Assembly (NCBI GenBank): GCA_021793575.1
Contig: JAJYSM010000011.1
Span: forward strand, 1 to 64,000
Reading direction: 5' to 3'
Length of the DNA: 64,000 nt
Origin: Pseudomonadota bacterium
GTDB lineage: Bacteria > Pseudomonadota > Gammaproteobacteria > Xanthomonadales > Rhodanobacteraceae
Part shown: one piece after another, positions 8,107 to 25,281 of the stretch
Numbering within the stretch: position 1 is the first letter of the stretch
How the letters are laid out: every line of letters starts with the position of its first letter
Made by a program: the position numbers and the translations under genes
Notes under the pieces: generated by a model
Database searches by the model: none
What the model was told of the DNA's origin: nothing
What the model saw: the letters and a program-made list of their open reading frames with translations, nothing else

Positions 8107-9195
8107 ATGGGCATCAAATGCGGCATCGTCGGTCTGCCCAACGTCGGCAAGTCCACCCTGTTCAATGCGCTGACCAAGGCCGGCATCGCCGCGGCGAATT
8201 TTCCGTTCTGCACGATCGAGCCGAACGTCGGCATCGTGCCGGTGCCGGATCTGCGGCTGAACCAGCTCGCCGAGATCGTCAAGCCGCAGCGGGTGATCCC
8301 GACCACGATGGAGTTTGTCGATATCGCCGGGCTGGTGGCGGGTGCATCCAAGGGTGAGGGGCTGGGCAACAAGTTTCTTGCGCACATCCGCGAGGTCGAT
8401 GCGATCGCCCACGTGGTGCGCTGTTTCGAGGGCGATGTGATCCACGTTGCCGGCAAGGTGGATCCGATCTCGGATATCGAAACCATCGACACGGAACTCG
8501 CGCTGGCGGACCTTGAATCGGTGGAAAAGGCGCTGAACAAGGCCGAGCGCGCCGCCAAGGCCAACGACAAGGAGGCGCTGGCGAAGCGGCCGGTGCTGCA
8601 GAAGCTGTCCACCGCGCTCAACCAGGGGCACGCCGCCCGCACGGTGGGGCTGGACGCGGAAGAGCAGGCGCTGGTGCGCGACATGTTCCTGCTCACGCTG
8701 AAGCCGCTGATGTACATCGCCAACGTCAGCGACGACGGTTTCGAGAACAATCCGCTGCTGGACGCGGTGCGCGCCCGCGCCGTCACCGAGGGTGCCGAAG
8801 TGGTGCCGGTGTGTGCGGCAATCGAGGAGGAAATGGCCCAGCTCGAGGATACCGACCGCGACGAGTTCCTGAAGGACATGGGGCTGGACGAGCCGGGCCT
8901 GAACCGGGTGATCCGTGCCGGCTACCGGCTGCTCGGCCTGCAGACCTATTTCACCGCCGGCGTGAAGGAGGTGCGGGCGTGGCAGGTCAAGGCCGGCTCC
9001 ACCGCGCCGCAGGCGGCCGGCGTCATCCACACCGACTTCGAGCGCGGTTTCATTCGCGCCGAGACCGTCGCGTTCGACGATTTCATCAAGTACAAGGGCG
9101 AGTCCGGCGCCAAGGAAGCCGGCCGGCTGCGGCTGGAAGGCAAGGACTACCTGGTGCGTGAAGCCGATATCCTGCATTTCCGATTCAACGTGTGA
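8107..9195 (+). CDS. ychF: Redox-regulated ATPase/GTPase YchF
   Basis: Obg-family P-loop protein that binds ATP in preference to GTP and associates with the ribosome. The 362-residue protein has the G1 loop GLPNVGKST near the N-terminus, DIAGLV as G3, the non-canonical G4 segment IANVSD near residue 205 that explains ATP preference, and a C-terminal TGS domain (about 275-362). It follows pth as in most gammaproteobacteria, separated by the inverted repeat. Confidence 0.96.
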   Translation: MGIKCGIVGLPNVGKSTLFNALTKAGIAAANFPFCTIEPNVGIVPVPDLRLNQLAEIVKPQRVIPTTMEFVDIAGLVAGASKGEGLGNKFLAHIREVDAIAHVVRCFEGDVIHVAGKVDPISDIETIDTELALADLESVEKALNKAERAAKANDKEALAKRPVLQKLSTALNQGHAARTVGLDAEEQALVRDMFLLTLKPLMYIANVSDDGFENNPLLDAVRARAVTEGAEVVPVCAAIEEEMAQLEDTDRDEFLKDMGLDEPGLNRVIRAGYRLLGLQTYFTAGVKEVRAWQVKAGSTAPQAAGVIHTDFERGFIRAETVAFDDFIKYKGESGAKEAGRLRLEGKDYLVREADILHFRFNV

Positions 9196-9279
9196 ATCGG
9201 TGACCGGCAGCCGGGCGCCGCGCTGGCGGCCGCGCCGGCAGGCATAATCAGCGGCCGTGAATTTTCCCTCGGAGTAGCC

Positions 9280-9768
9280 ATGCCCGGTCAACAGCACGAG
9301 GTGACATTCCGCTTCCTCGCCCAGCCCACCGACGTCAACTTCGGTGGCAAGGTGCACGGCGGCATGGCGATGAAATGGATCGATCAGGCTGGTTACGCCT
9401 GCGCGGTGGCATGGAGCGGGGCGTATTGCGTCACGGCTTCGGTCAGTGGCATCCAGTTCGTGGCGCCGATCCTGATCGGTGACCTGGTCACGGTGCGCGC
9501 CCGGCTGATCCATACCGGCACCTCCAGCATGCACATGGCGGTGGATGTGCTGGCGCGTGATCTGCGCAAGGGCGAGCAGCGCCTCGCCACCAGCTGCGTC
9601 ATGGTATTCGTGGCGCTCGACGGCCCGGATGGAAAGCCCATGCCGGTACCGCACTGGCAGCCGCACGACGACAGCGAGCTTCGATTGCAGGAGCAGGCGC
9701 GAAAGCTGCTGGAATTGTCCAAGGGTATGGAGCGGCTGATCAGCCTGCACGGCGCGCAAGCCGACTGA
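9280..9768 (+). CDS. Acyl-CoA thioesterase, hotdog fold
   Basis: A 162-residue single-hotdog protein related to YciA and the BACH/BFIT thioesterases, which hydrolyse acyl-CoA to free fatty acid and CoA. The segment DVNFGGKVHGGMAMKWIDQAGYACA contains the conserved Asn, the HGG turn and the Asp of the active site; SMHMAVDV is the second conserved strand. A long helical C-terminus ends the protein. It stands alone between ychF and the tRNA-tuf promoter. The acyl chain preference cannot be told from sequence. Confidence 0.85.
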   Translation: MPGQQHEVTFRFLAQPTDVNFGGKVHGGMAMKWIDQAGYACAVAWSGAYCVTASVSGIQFVAPILIGDLVTVRARLIHTGTSSMHMAVDVLARDLRKGEQRLATSCVMVFVALDGPDGKPMPVPHWQPHDDSELRLQEQARKLLELSKGMERLISLHGAQAD

Positions 9769-9828
9769 CGGCACGCTGCGGAACCACCGTGAACTGCCTT
9801 CGGCATGCCAATTTGATACGTCAAGGTG

Positions 9829-9857
9829 TTGACAGCATAAGGCCTGATCCACACAAT
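9829..9857 (+). promoter_or_regulatory. Sigma70-type promoter for the tRNA-tuf operon
   Basis: A perfect -35 TTGACA at 9829-9834, a 17-bp spacer and a -10 CACAAT at 9852-9857. The predicted transcript start is about 8 bases before tRNA-Tyr. This fits a strong stable-RNA promoter driving tRNA-Tyr, -Gly, -Thr and tuf. Confidence 0.6.
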
Positions 9858-9871
9858 ACGCGTTCTTTGTC

Positions 9872-9957
9872 GGAGGGATACCCAAGCGGCCAACGGGGGC
9901 AGACTGTAAATCTGCTGGCTTACGCCTTCGGTGGTTCGAATCCACCTCCCTCCACCA
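9872..9957 (+). tRNA. tRNA-Tyr (anticodon GTA)
   Basis: An 86-nt class II tRNA with a long variable arm and encoded CCA. The acceptor GGAGGGA pairs with TCCCTCC, anticodon loop CTGTAAA holds GTA, and the T-arm is GGTGGTTCGAATCCACC. It is first in the Tyr-Gly-Thr-tuf cluster. Confidence 0.97.
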
Positions 9958-10100
9958 GAGCCAAGGTGACATCGGAACGGTTTGCGCCGGTTCGGAATAA
10001 CTTTAAACAGGATCGCCGGATGCGACCCTGTACGCGACGCGAAAGCGGCGCGACCCGCGAGGGGCAGGGGCAGGATGCCGCCACACGAGTTCCGCGCAGG

Positions 10101-10174
10101 GCGGGAGTAGTTCAATGGTAGAACATCAGTTTTCCAAACTGATTACGCGGGTTCGATTCCCGCCTTCCGCTCCA
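10101..10174 (+). tRNA. tRNA-Gly (anticodon TCC)
   Basis: A 74-nt tRNA with CCA. The acceptor GCGGGAG pairs with CTTCCGC, anticodon stem TCAGT/ACTGA encloses loop TTTCCAA, and the T-arm is GCGGGTTCGATTCCCGC. The 143 bp between tRNA-Tyr and this gene hold nothing I recognise. Confidence 0.97.
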
Positions 10175-10197
10175 TTGGCTCTCGCTTTGCGTTCCAT

Positions 10198-10273
<76 letters not shown>

Positions 10274-10351
10274 TTTCATTCGATCGTCACCAAACCGGCC
10301 CACTCGGGCAAGTTTCCTTCAACTCATTGACTCCATCGGGGTTTAGCGCGC

Positions 10352-11542
<1,191 letters not shown>

Positions 11543-11550
11543 ATTAAAGC

Positions 11551-11609
11551 GCTTTTGTGAGAAGTCCGGCATGGATGCCGGGTCGATCTCTGCCATCAGG
11601 GAGGATGGC
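11551..11609 (-). repeat. Two-hairpin dispersed repeat, minus orientation
   Basis: Read on the minus strand it has hairpin GCCATC-CTCCCT-GATGGC (11592-11609), a short AGATCGA linker, hairpin CCGGC-ATCCAT-GCCGG (11566-11581) and then ACTTCTCACAAAAG. The order, linker and tail match the plus-strand copy between rpsK and rpsD (40821-40882), with compensatory changes in the stems. It lies between tuf and tRNA-Trp. Confidence 0.6.
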
Positions 11610-11636
11610 TGAAATAAAGTTCACGGGGCGAGCGGA

Positions 11637-11669
11637 TTGAAGCCGCTCGCCGTCGTGTTTGAAGTCAAA
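11637..11669 (+). terminator. Terminator-like hairpin between tuf and tRNA-Trp
   Basis: A perfect 9-bp stem GGCGAGCGG/CCGCTCGCC with loop ATTGAAG, followed by GTCGTGTTT. The T-run is short, so read-through into tRNA-Trp is possible. It would separate the tuf unit from tRNA-Trp-secE-nusG. Confidence 0.45.
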
Positions 11670-11676
11670 GCCATGT

Positions 11677-11752
<76 letters not shown>

Positions 11753-11830
11753 CTCTTCGAGGATCGAGACGGGTGATGATGGCCGGCCGGCCGCAGGGTC
11801 GGACGTGCCGCTGACACCCGGTTACCGCGC

Positions 11831-12226
11831 ATGAATACCAAGGCAGAACAGCCCAAGGGCACGAACGCTGGTGACATCGGCAAGCTGGTACTGGCCGGAT
11901 TGGTGCTGGTCGCCGGTATCTTCGCCTACTCGTGGTTCAGCAACGACGCCAGCATCCCTTCGTCGGTGCGGATGCTCGGCGTGTTGGCAGCGCTGGTGAT
12001 TTCGCTGGCGATCGCCGCGTTCACCGCGCTGGGGCGGCGGGTCAGGAACTTCCTGGCCGAATCGCAGTTCGAGATGCGCAAGGTGGTCTGGCCGACGCGC
12101 GACGAGACGCTGAAAACCACCGCCATCATCATCGTGGTAGTGATCGTCCTGTCGCTGATGTTGGGCCTGATCGACTTGATCCTGAAGTCGGTCATTCTCG
12201 ATTGGCTGCTGAAGCTGGGTACCTGA
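11831..12226 (+). CDS. secE: Preprotein translocase subunit SecE
   Basis: Inner-membrane subunit that clamps SecY in the SecYEG channel. The 131-residue protein has three membrane segments (about 18-33, 46-65, 97-125), the gammaproteobacterial long form. The essential cytoplasmic amphipathic helix with [12 protein letters not shown] precedes the last segment. It is followed after a 10-base gap by nusG, with which it is normally co-transcribed. Confidence 0.95.
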   Translation: MNTKAEQPKGTNAGDIGKLVLAGLVLVAGIFAYSWFSNDASIPSSVRMLGVLAALVISLAIAAFTALGRRVRNFLAESQFEMRKVVWPTRDETLKTTAIIIVVVIVLSLMLGLIDLILKSVILDWLLKLGT

Positions 12227-12236
12227 GGTGGTGAGC

Positions 12237-12797
12237 ATGAGCAAGCGTTGGTACGTGGTGCACGCCTATTCGGGTTTCGAGAATCAGGTAAAGCGCTCGC
12301 TGGACGAGCGCATCAAGCGCGCCGAGATGGAAGATCGGTTTGGCGAGGTGCTGGTGCCGACCGAGGAGGTGATCGAGATGCGCGGTGGCCAGAAGCGCCG
12401 CAGCGAGCGCAAATTCTTCCCCGGCTACGTGTTGGTGCAGATCGAGACGAATACCGAGGGCAAATCTCCCCGGATTGATGACGAGTGCTGGCATCTGATC
12501 AAGGAAACGCCGAAGGTGATGGGCTTCATCGGCGGCACCGCCGATCGGCCGCTGCCGATCAAGGACAGCGAAGCCGAAGCCATCCTCAGCCGGGTGCGTG
12601 AAGGCGTCGAGAAGCCGCGACCCAAGGTGCTGTTCGAGCCGGGTGAGATGGTGCGCGTCACCGAAGGCCCGTTCAACGATTTCAATGGCGTGGTCGAGGA
12701 AGTCAATTACGACAAGAGCCGACTGCGTGTCGCGGTGCTGATCTTCGGTCGTTCGACTCCGGTCGAGCTGGAGTTCGGTCAGGTCGAGAAGGCCTGA
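12237..12797 (+). CDS. nusG: Transcription termination/antitermination protein NusG
   Basis: Binds RNA polymerase and couples it to Rho or to ribosomal S10. The 186-residue protein has the NGN domain ([13 protein letters not shown]...[12 protein letters not shown]) and a C-terminal KOW domain ([20 protein letters not shown]). I chose ATG 12237 because GAGGTGG lies about 8 bases upstream; the two GTG codons at 12228 and 12231 overlap that ribosome site. It follows secE directly. Confidence 0.96.
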   Translation: MSKRWYVVHAYSGFENQVKRSLDERIKRAEMEDRFGEVLVPTEEVIEMRGGQKRRSERKFFPGYVLVQIETNTEGKSPRIDDECWHLIKETPKVMGFIGGTADRPLPIKDSEAEAILSRVREGVEKPRPKVLFEPGEMVRVTEGPFNDFNGVVEEVNYDKSRLRVAVLIFGRSTPVELEFGQVEKA

Positions 12798-12828
12798 TTC
12801 GGCTATTCCTGAGCGGTTGGCACGGGGC

Positions 12829-12857
12829 TTGCTGCAAGTCCGAACAATCTCTATACT
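12829..12857 (+). promoter_or_regulatory. Sigma70-type promoter for rplK-rplA
   Basis: -35 TTGCTG at 12829-12834, exactly 17 bp, and -10 TATACT at 12852-12857. The leader to rplK is about 130 nt. It contains GCCTGC and GCAGGC arms followed by a T-rich stretch, which could be an attenuator or part of an L1-responsive leader. Confidence 0.65.
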
Positions 12858-12992
12858 GCGCGGTTCACGCCCGAGTCTCGCGACTTGGCGTGCCTGCGTT
12901 TCAGGGTCTGCACGAGGCAGGCCTTTCCTTTTATCCACGGACCGGTGCACAGCGAGGAGCCGCAAGGCGTCTGGACTCGCGAGGAAATTGCC

Positions 12993-13421
12993 ATGGCAAA
13001 GAAAGTCGTCGGATACATCAAACTGCAGGTCAAGGCCGGTCAGGCCAACCCGTCGCCGCCCGTCGGCCCCGCTCTCGGTCAGCGCGGCCTGAACATCATG
13101 GAGTTCTGCAAGGCGTTCAATGCCGCCACGCAGAAGCTGGAGCCGGGCCTGCCGATACCGGTGATCATTACCGCGTACTCCGATCGCAGTTTCACCTTCA
13201 TCACCAAGACCCCGCCGGCCACGATTCTGCTGAAGAAGGCAACCGGCGTGACCAAGGGATCGTCCAAGCCCAACACCGACAAGGTCGGCAAGGTCACCCG
13301 CAAGCAGCTGGAGGACGTGGCGAAGCAGAAGGAGCCGGATCTCACGGCTGCGGATCTGGACGCTGCTGTGCGCACCATTGCCGGTAGCGCGCGCAGCATG
13401 GGCCTGGTAGTGGAGGGCTAA
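12993..13421 (+). CDS. rplK: 50S ribosomal protein L11
   Basis: Forms the GTPase-associated stalk base with 23S rRNA. The 142-residue protein shows [22 protein letters not shown] in the N-domain and the rRNA-binding C-domain with [13 protein letters not shown] 12993 is preceded by GAGGAAATT at good spacing. An upstream in-frame start at 12885 is rejected since it lies just past the promoter and adds non-L11 residues. rplA follows after 3 bases. Confidence 0.98.
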   Translation: MAKKVVGYIKLQVKAGQANPSPPVGPALGQRGLNIMEFCKAFNAATQKLEPGLPIPVIITAYSDRSFTFITKTPPATILLKKATGVTKGSSKPNTDKVGKVTRKQLEDVAKQKEPDLTAADLDAAVRTIAGSARSMGLVVEG

Positions 13422-13424
13422 GAC

Positions 13425-14132
13425 ATGACAAAGCTCACGAAGCGTATGAAGTCGGCCCAGGCCGCGGTGCTGCCGGGCAAGTTCTATGGCCTGGATGAGG
13501 CGCTGAAGATCGTCAAGGACAACGCCAAGGCGAAGTTCGCCGAGTCGGTCGACGTGGCGGTGCGTCTGGGCATCGATGCGAAGAAGTCCGACCAGGGTGT
13601 GCGTGGCTCCTCGCTGCTGCCGCATGGTACGGGCAAGACGGTCAAGGTAGCGGTGTTCTGCCCGCCCGGCGAGAAGGCCGAAGCGGCCAAGGCCGCCGGT
13701 GCCGACGCCGTCGGCATGGACGACCTGGCCGAGCGCATGCAGGCGGGTGATCTCGACTTCGGTCGCGTGATCGCCACGCCGGACGCGATGCGCGTGGTCG
13801 GCAAGCTGGGCCAGTTGCTGGGTCCGCGCGGTCTGATGCCGAATCCGAAGGACGGCTCGGTCACCGCAGACGTCGCCACCGCCGTGAAGAATGCCAAGGC
13901 AGGCCAGGTGAAGTTCCGCAATGACAAGGCGGGCATCATCCACGCCACCATCGGCAAGGTCAATTTTGACGCGACCCAGCTGGCGGACAATCTCAACACC
14001 CTGATTGCCGATGTGATCAAAGCGAAGCCGTCGACGGCGAAGGGCGTGTTCCTGCAGAAGGTGGCGTTGTCCAGCACCATGGGTGTCGGCGTTGCAGTCG
14101 ATACCTCGACACTGACTATCGCCATCAAGTAA
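13425..14132 (+). CDS. rplA: 50S ribosomal protein L1
   Basis: L1 stalk protein that helps move deacylated tRNA out of the E site, and in enteric bacteria represses its own L11-L1 mRNA. The 235-residue protein has the typical [30 protein letters not shown] and [21 protein letters not shown] segments. A terminator-like hairpin follows before the long L10 leader. Confidence 0.98.
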   Translation: MTKLTKRMKSAQAAVLPGKFYGLDEALKIVKDNAKAKFAESVDVAVRLGIDAKKSDQGVRGSSLLPHGTGKTVKVAVFCPPGEKAEAAKAAGADAVGMDDLAERMQAGDLDFGRVIATPDAMRVVGKLGQLLGPRGLMPNPKDGSVTADVATAVKNAKAGQVKFRNDKAGIIHATIGKVNFDATQLADNLNTLIADVIKAKPSTAKGVFLQKVALSSTMGVGVAVDTSTLTIAIK

Positions 14133-14141
14133 GAATCAAGT

Positions 14142-14177
14142 CCCGCGCCGGCGATCTGTCGGCGCGGGCAAGTTTTT
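14142..14177 (+). terminator. Terminator/attenuator after rplA
   Basis: A 9-bp perfect stem CCCGCGCCG/CGGCGCGGG with a 9-base loop, then CAAGTTTTT. This fits an intrinsic terminator, possibly partial, separating rplKA from rplJL-rpoBC. Confidence 0.65.
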
Positions 14178-14279
14178 GAGGGTAGCCCTGGCCGTTTCAG
14201 GCTGGCGCCGCCGTCAAAGACCGCAGGCGCGATCAGCGCGCGATGACGACGGGCAGGGAGCTCGCATACTGGCAGGGAA

Positions 14280-14478
14280 TCGCCGTCGTCGCCAGCGGGA
14301 TCGCTTAATCGGGTTTCGAATGAATCCGGCCTGCGCAGATGGTGCTGCCCCTTCTGGAATTGTTCGATGTGTTCTGGAAAGGCCACCACCCGGGACCCGT
14401 GTCCCCGACGTCAAGGATGGCGTCGCCCAGGACCGCAAGCGGCAGGAGCCGCAAGCGGAGTTCATTTGGAGGAGTGCA
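14280..14478 (+). promoter_or_regulatory. Ribosomal protein L10 mRNA leader
   Basis: The 346-base gap between rplA and rplJ holds no gene. By position and length its 3' part is the conserved L10 leader, where L10(L12)4 binds and represses rplJL translation. Complementary stretches such as GGTGCTGCCCC/CCACCACCC, and the CGCAAGCGG repeats near the start codon, suggest folding. I cannot assign the exact helices by eye. Confidence 0.5.
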
Positions 14479-15012
14479 ATGGCTCTCAATCTGTCTCAGA
14501 AGCATGAAGTAGTCGCCGAACTGGCAGAAATCGCCGCGAAGGCTCACTCCCTGATCGCTGTCGAATACGCGGGCACCACGGTCGAACAGATGACCGCGAT
14601 GCGCAAGAAGGCCCGTGAATCCGGCGTGTACTTGAAAGTTGTCAAGAACACGCTCGCTTCGCGCGCTGTGGCCGGTACCGAGTTCGAGGTCGTCAAGGAC
14701 GTCCTGGTCGGTCCGCTGCTGTACGCGTTTTCGATGGAAGAACCCGGTGCTGCCGGGCGTCTGATCAAGGAATTCGCCAAGGGCAACGACAAGCTGAAGG
14801 CGAAAATCGTCTCGGTGGAAGGCAAGCTGCTGCCGGCTGAGCACGTAGAAGTGTTGGCCTCGCTGCCGACTCGCGCACAGGCTATGGCCATGCTCGCTCG
14901 TCTGCTGGCCGAGCCCGCAGGGATGTTTGCCCGCGCCATCAAGGCCGTGGCCGACAAGCAGGGTGGTGGTGAAATTGCCGCCGAAGTCCCGGCTGAAGTC
15001 GAGCCCGCCTGA
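14479..15012 (+). CDS. rplJ: 50S ribosomal protein L10
   Basis: Anchors L7/L12 dimers to the ribosome and represses its own operon. The 177-residue protein begins with the usual [11 protein letters not shown] and has KNTLASRAV and a C-terminal helix for L12 binding. ATG 14479 has GGAGGAG upstream. A longer in-frame ORF from 14176 would run through the leader and is not credible. It precedes rplL by 45 bases. Confidence 0.97.
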   Translation: MALNLSQKHEVVAELAEIAAKAHSLIAVEYAGTTVEQMTAMRKKARESGVYLKVVKNTLASRAVAGTEFEVVKDVLVGPLLYAFSMEEPGAAGRLIKEFAKGNDKLKAKIVSVEGKLLPAEHVEVLASLPTRAQAMAMLARLLAEPAGMFARAIKAVADKQGGGEIAAEVPAEVEPA

Positions 15013-15057
15013 GTTTGACGTCTATCTAAACCGAATCCATTTCCAGAGGTAAATCAA

Positions 15058-15426
15058 ATGTCCCTGACCAACGAACAAATCGTTGAAGCTGTAGCCGCCA
15101 AGTCGCTGATGGAAGTGATGGACCTGGTAAAGGCCATCGAAGAGAAGTTTGGCGTCTCCGCTGCTGCCCCGGTGGCTGTGGCGGGTCCGGCCGCGGCTGC
15201 GCCGGTGGCCGAAGCGCAAACCGAATTCGACGTCATCCTGAAGAGCGCCGGTGCCAAGAAGGTCGACGTGATCAAGGCTGTCCGCGCCATCACCGGCCTG
15301 GGCTTGAAGGAAGCCAAGGACCTCACCGAGGCCGGTGGCGTCCTGAAGGAAGCCGTTTCGAAGGAAGACGCCGAGAAGTTCAAGAAGGACCTCGAAGCTG
15401 CCGGTGCCACGGTCGAACTGAAGTAA
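15058..15426 (+). CDS. rplL: 50S ribosomal protein L7/L12
   Basis: Stalk protein that recruits translation GTPases. The 122-residue protein has the N-terminal dimerisation region, an Ala/Pro-rich hinge (about 35-52) and a C-terminal domain with [10 protein letters not shown] and [10 protein letters not shown]. The start has AGAGGTAA upstream. A hairpin and an inverted repeat separate it from rpoB. Confidence 0.98.
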   Translation: MSLTNEQIVEAVAAKSLMEVMDLVKAIEEKFGVSAAAPVAVAGPAAAAPVAEAQTEFDVILKSAGAKKVDVIKAVRAITGLGLKEAKDLTEAGGVLKEAVSKEDAEKFKKDLEAAGATVELK

Positions 15427-15468
15427 TCGGCGCTCTTGCGCGTCGTCGGTTTGATCCAGCGTCAAGCA

Positions 15469-15494
15469 AGCCTGGGGGCGTGAGCTCCCGGGCT
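15469..15494 (+). terminator. Attenuator-like hairpin in the rplL-rpoB gap
   Basis: A 10-bp stem, AGCCTGGGGG against CTCCCGGGCT with two G-U pairs, and loop CGTGAG, 43 bases past rplL. No T-tract follows. In E. coli this junction holds a partial terminator and an RNase III site that set rpoBC output; this is the positional counterpart. Confidence 0.5.
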
Positions 15495-15507
15495 TTGCCT
15501 GCTTAGG

Positions 15508-15600
15508 CGGGAACGGGGAATGGAGAATGCGGAATCGGTCGAAAAGTGCGGCAGGCACACGACGTGATTCCCCATTCTCGATTCCCGAATTCCAAGATTT
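15508..15600. repeat. Dispersed inverted repeat rich in GGGAAT units before rpoB
   Basis: The left arm (GGCGGGAACGGGGAATGG onward, 15508-15538) is imperfectly complementary to the right arm at 15562-15600 (GATTCCCCATTCTCGATTCC onward). The arms share GGGAA(C/T) units with the element between pth and ychF. It would form a long hairpin in the rplJL-rpoBC transcript just ahead of the rpoB ribosome site. Confidence 0.55.
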
Positions 15601-15657
15601 TTCATTCAGCCGGTGTGTGCACCACCGGCGTCACTGCGAACCGAGGCGCTACCGATC

Positions 15658-19818
<4,161 letters not shown>

Positions 19819-19843
19819 TCCGCGCGGCCACAGGAGATTTCGC

Positions 19844-24052
<4,209 letters not shown>

Positions 24053-24058
<6 letters not shown>

Positions 24059-24080
24059 GCCTTCGGGCTTCACTCGCTGA
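24053..24080 (+). terminator. TTCG-loop hairpin at the rpoC stop
   Basis: A 9-bp stem with one bulged C, GAGTAAGCC/GGCTTCACTC, closed by a TTCG tetraloop and overlapping the rpoC stop. No T-tract follows, so it may be a 3' end stabiliser rather than a terminator. Confidence 0.35.
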
Positions 24081-24090
24081 CATACGAAAT

Positions 24091-24110
24091 GAGGCGCATG
24101 GATGCGTCTC
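24091..24110 (-). repeat. Single ATCCAT-loop hairpin between rpoC and rpsL
   Basis: On the minus strand the stem is GAGACGC/GCGCCTC with loop ATCCAT, the same loop as the second hairpin of the two-hairpin repeat after tuf. The partner hairpin and tail are not visible, so membership in that family is uncertain. Confidence 0.35.
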
Positions 24111-24141
24111 GTGTTCGGGTCAAGGAGGGCAGGGCGTTGGC

Positions 24142-24170
24142 TTGCCTCTGGTAGGCTGCCCATGTTAAAT
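24142..24170 (+). promoter_or_regulatory. Candidate promoter for the str operon
   Basis: -35 TTGCCT at 24142-24147, 17 bp, -10 TTAAAT at 24165-24170. It would give an approximately 70-nt leader to rpsL and fits the usual start of the rpsL-rpsG-fusA-tuf operon. Confidence 0.4.
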
Positions 24171-24247
24171 TTCCGCTTCTTGGCAGACCGGGCGTATTCG
24201 GGCTGCCTTTAATGTTTTCAGAATCAGGTTTTCAGGAACAGCTACGC

Positions 24248-24622
24248 ATGACGACAGTCAACCAGTTGGTGCGCAAATCCCGCAGCCCGAAGACCTACAA
24301 GAGCGGGTCGCCGGCACTGCAGAGCAGCCCGCAGCGTCGTGGTGTCTGCACGCGCGTTTACACGACTACCCCGAAAAAGCCGAACTCGGCCTTGCGCAAG
24401 GTTGCCAAGGTGCGCCTGACCAATGGTTTCGAGATCATCAGCTACATCGGCGGTGAGGGCCACAACCTGCAGGAGCATTCGGTGGTGCTGATACGCGGCG
24501 GTCGCGTCAAGGATCTCCCTGGCGTGCGCTATCACACGGTACGCGGCAGCCTCGACTGCGCAGGTGTGACCAAGCGTCGCCAGTCGCGTTCGAAGTACGG
24601 TGCCAAGCGCCCGAAGAAGTAA
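24248..24622 (+). CDS. rpsL: 30S ribosomal protein S12
   Basis: Decoding-centre protein of 124 residues. [17 protein letters not shown] contains Lys43, and [12 protein letters not shown] contains the second streptomycin-site lysine; both are wild type, so no streptomycin-resistance change is visible. ATG 24248 has AGGAACAG upstream. The earlier in-frame ATG at 24212 lies in the leader. Confidence 0.98.
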   Translation: MTTVNQLVRKSRSPKTYKSGSPALQSSPQRRGVCTRVYTTTPKKPNSALRKVAKVRLTNGFEIISYIGGEGHNLQEHSVVLIRGGRVKDLPGVRYHTVRGSLDCAGVTKRRQSRSKYGAKRPKK

Positions 24623-24758
24623 TTGAATCATTGAAGAGTGCGGTCAGGACGGCTGCTTTTGTCAGCAGTAAGGATGCCTGCAGAAAATAATGAACGTGCG
24701 GCCAGGCTGGCCGCTTAGCTGCGGGCACGGATGTTCGCAAAAATAACGGACAACAAAC

Positions 24759-25226
24759 ATGTCGCGTAAAGGTTCACATCCCGCCCGTCTGATCCTGCCG
24801 GATCCCAAGCACGGCAGCCAGCTGATTGCCCGTTTCATCAACATGGTGATGAAGAGCGGCAAGAAGTCCGTTGCCGAGAGCATCGTTTACGGTGCCCTGC
24901 AGCATCTGGGTGAGAAAAATGCCGAGCCGGTGGCTCTGGTCGAGAAAGCCCTGAACAACATCGCTCCGGCCGTCGAAGTGAAGTCGCGTCGTGTCGGTGG
25001 CGCAACGTACCAGGTGCCGGTGGAAGTGCGTCCGGGTCGCCGCATGGCGCTGGCGATGCGCTGGGTGATCGATGCTGCCCGCAAGCGTGGCGAGACGTCG
25101 ATGCCGCGCAAGCTCGCTGCCGAACTGCTGGAAGCCTCGGAGAGCCGCGGCGGTGCGGCCAAGAAGCGTGAAGAGACACATCGTATGGCCGAGGCCAACA
25201 AGGCCTTCTCGCATTACCGCTGGTAA
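24759..25226 (+). CDS. rpsG: 30S ribosomal protein S7
   Basis: Nucleates assembly of the 30S head and, in E. coli, represses the str operon. The 155-residue protein has [23 protein letters not shown] and ends near SHYRW. The 136-base gap before it holds a 7-bp hairpin, GCGGCCA-GGC-TGGCCGC at 24698-24714, a possible S7 or stability site. Confidence 0.98.
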   Translation: MSRKGSHPARLILPDPKHGSQLIARFINMVMKSGKKSVAESIVYGALQHLGEKNAEPVALVEKALNNIAPAVEVKSRRVGGATYQVPVEVRPGRRMALAMRWVIDAARKRGETSMPRKLAAELLEASESRGGAAKKREETHRMAEANKAFSHYRW

Positions 25227-25281
25227 TTGCGTTCACTGACAGACGGGTACGGTTGATCCGGTACTTGCAGAGGCTCTAACC

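Noticed and set aside
9789-10121. A 110-codon frame spanning tRNA-Tyr
   Set aside because: It runs straight through the tRNA gene and promoter, so it is not a protein gene.
14176-14478. N-terminal extension of rplJ
   Set aside because: It is in frame but covers the L10 leader, and the L10 N-terminus begins at 14479 with a strong Shine-Dalgarno.
24350-24540. Streptomycin-resistance changes in rpsL
   Set aside because: Both lysines at the usual sites are present.
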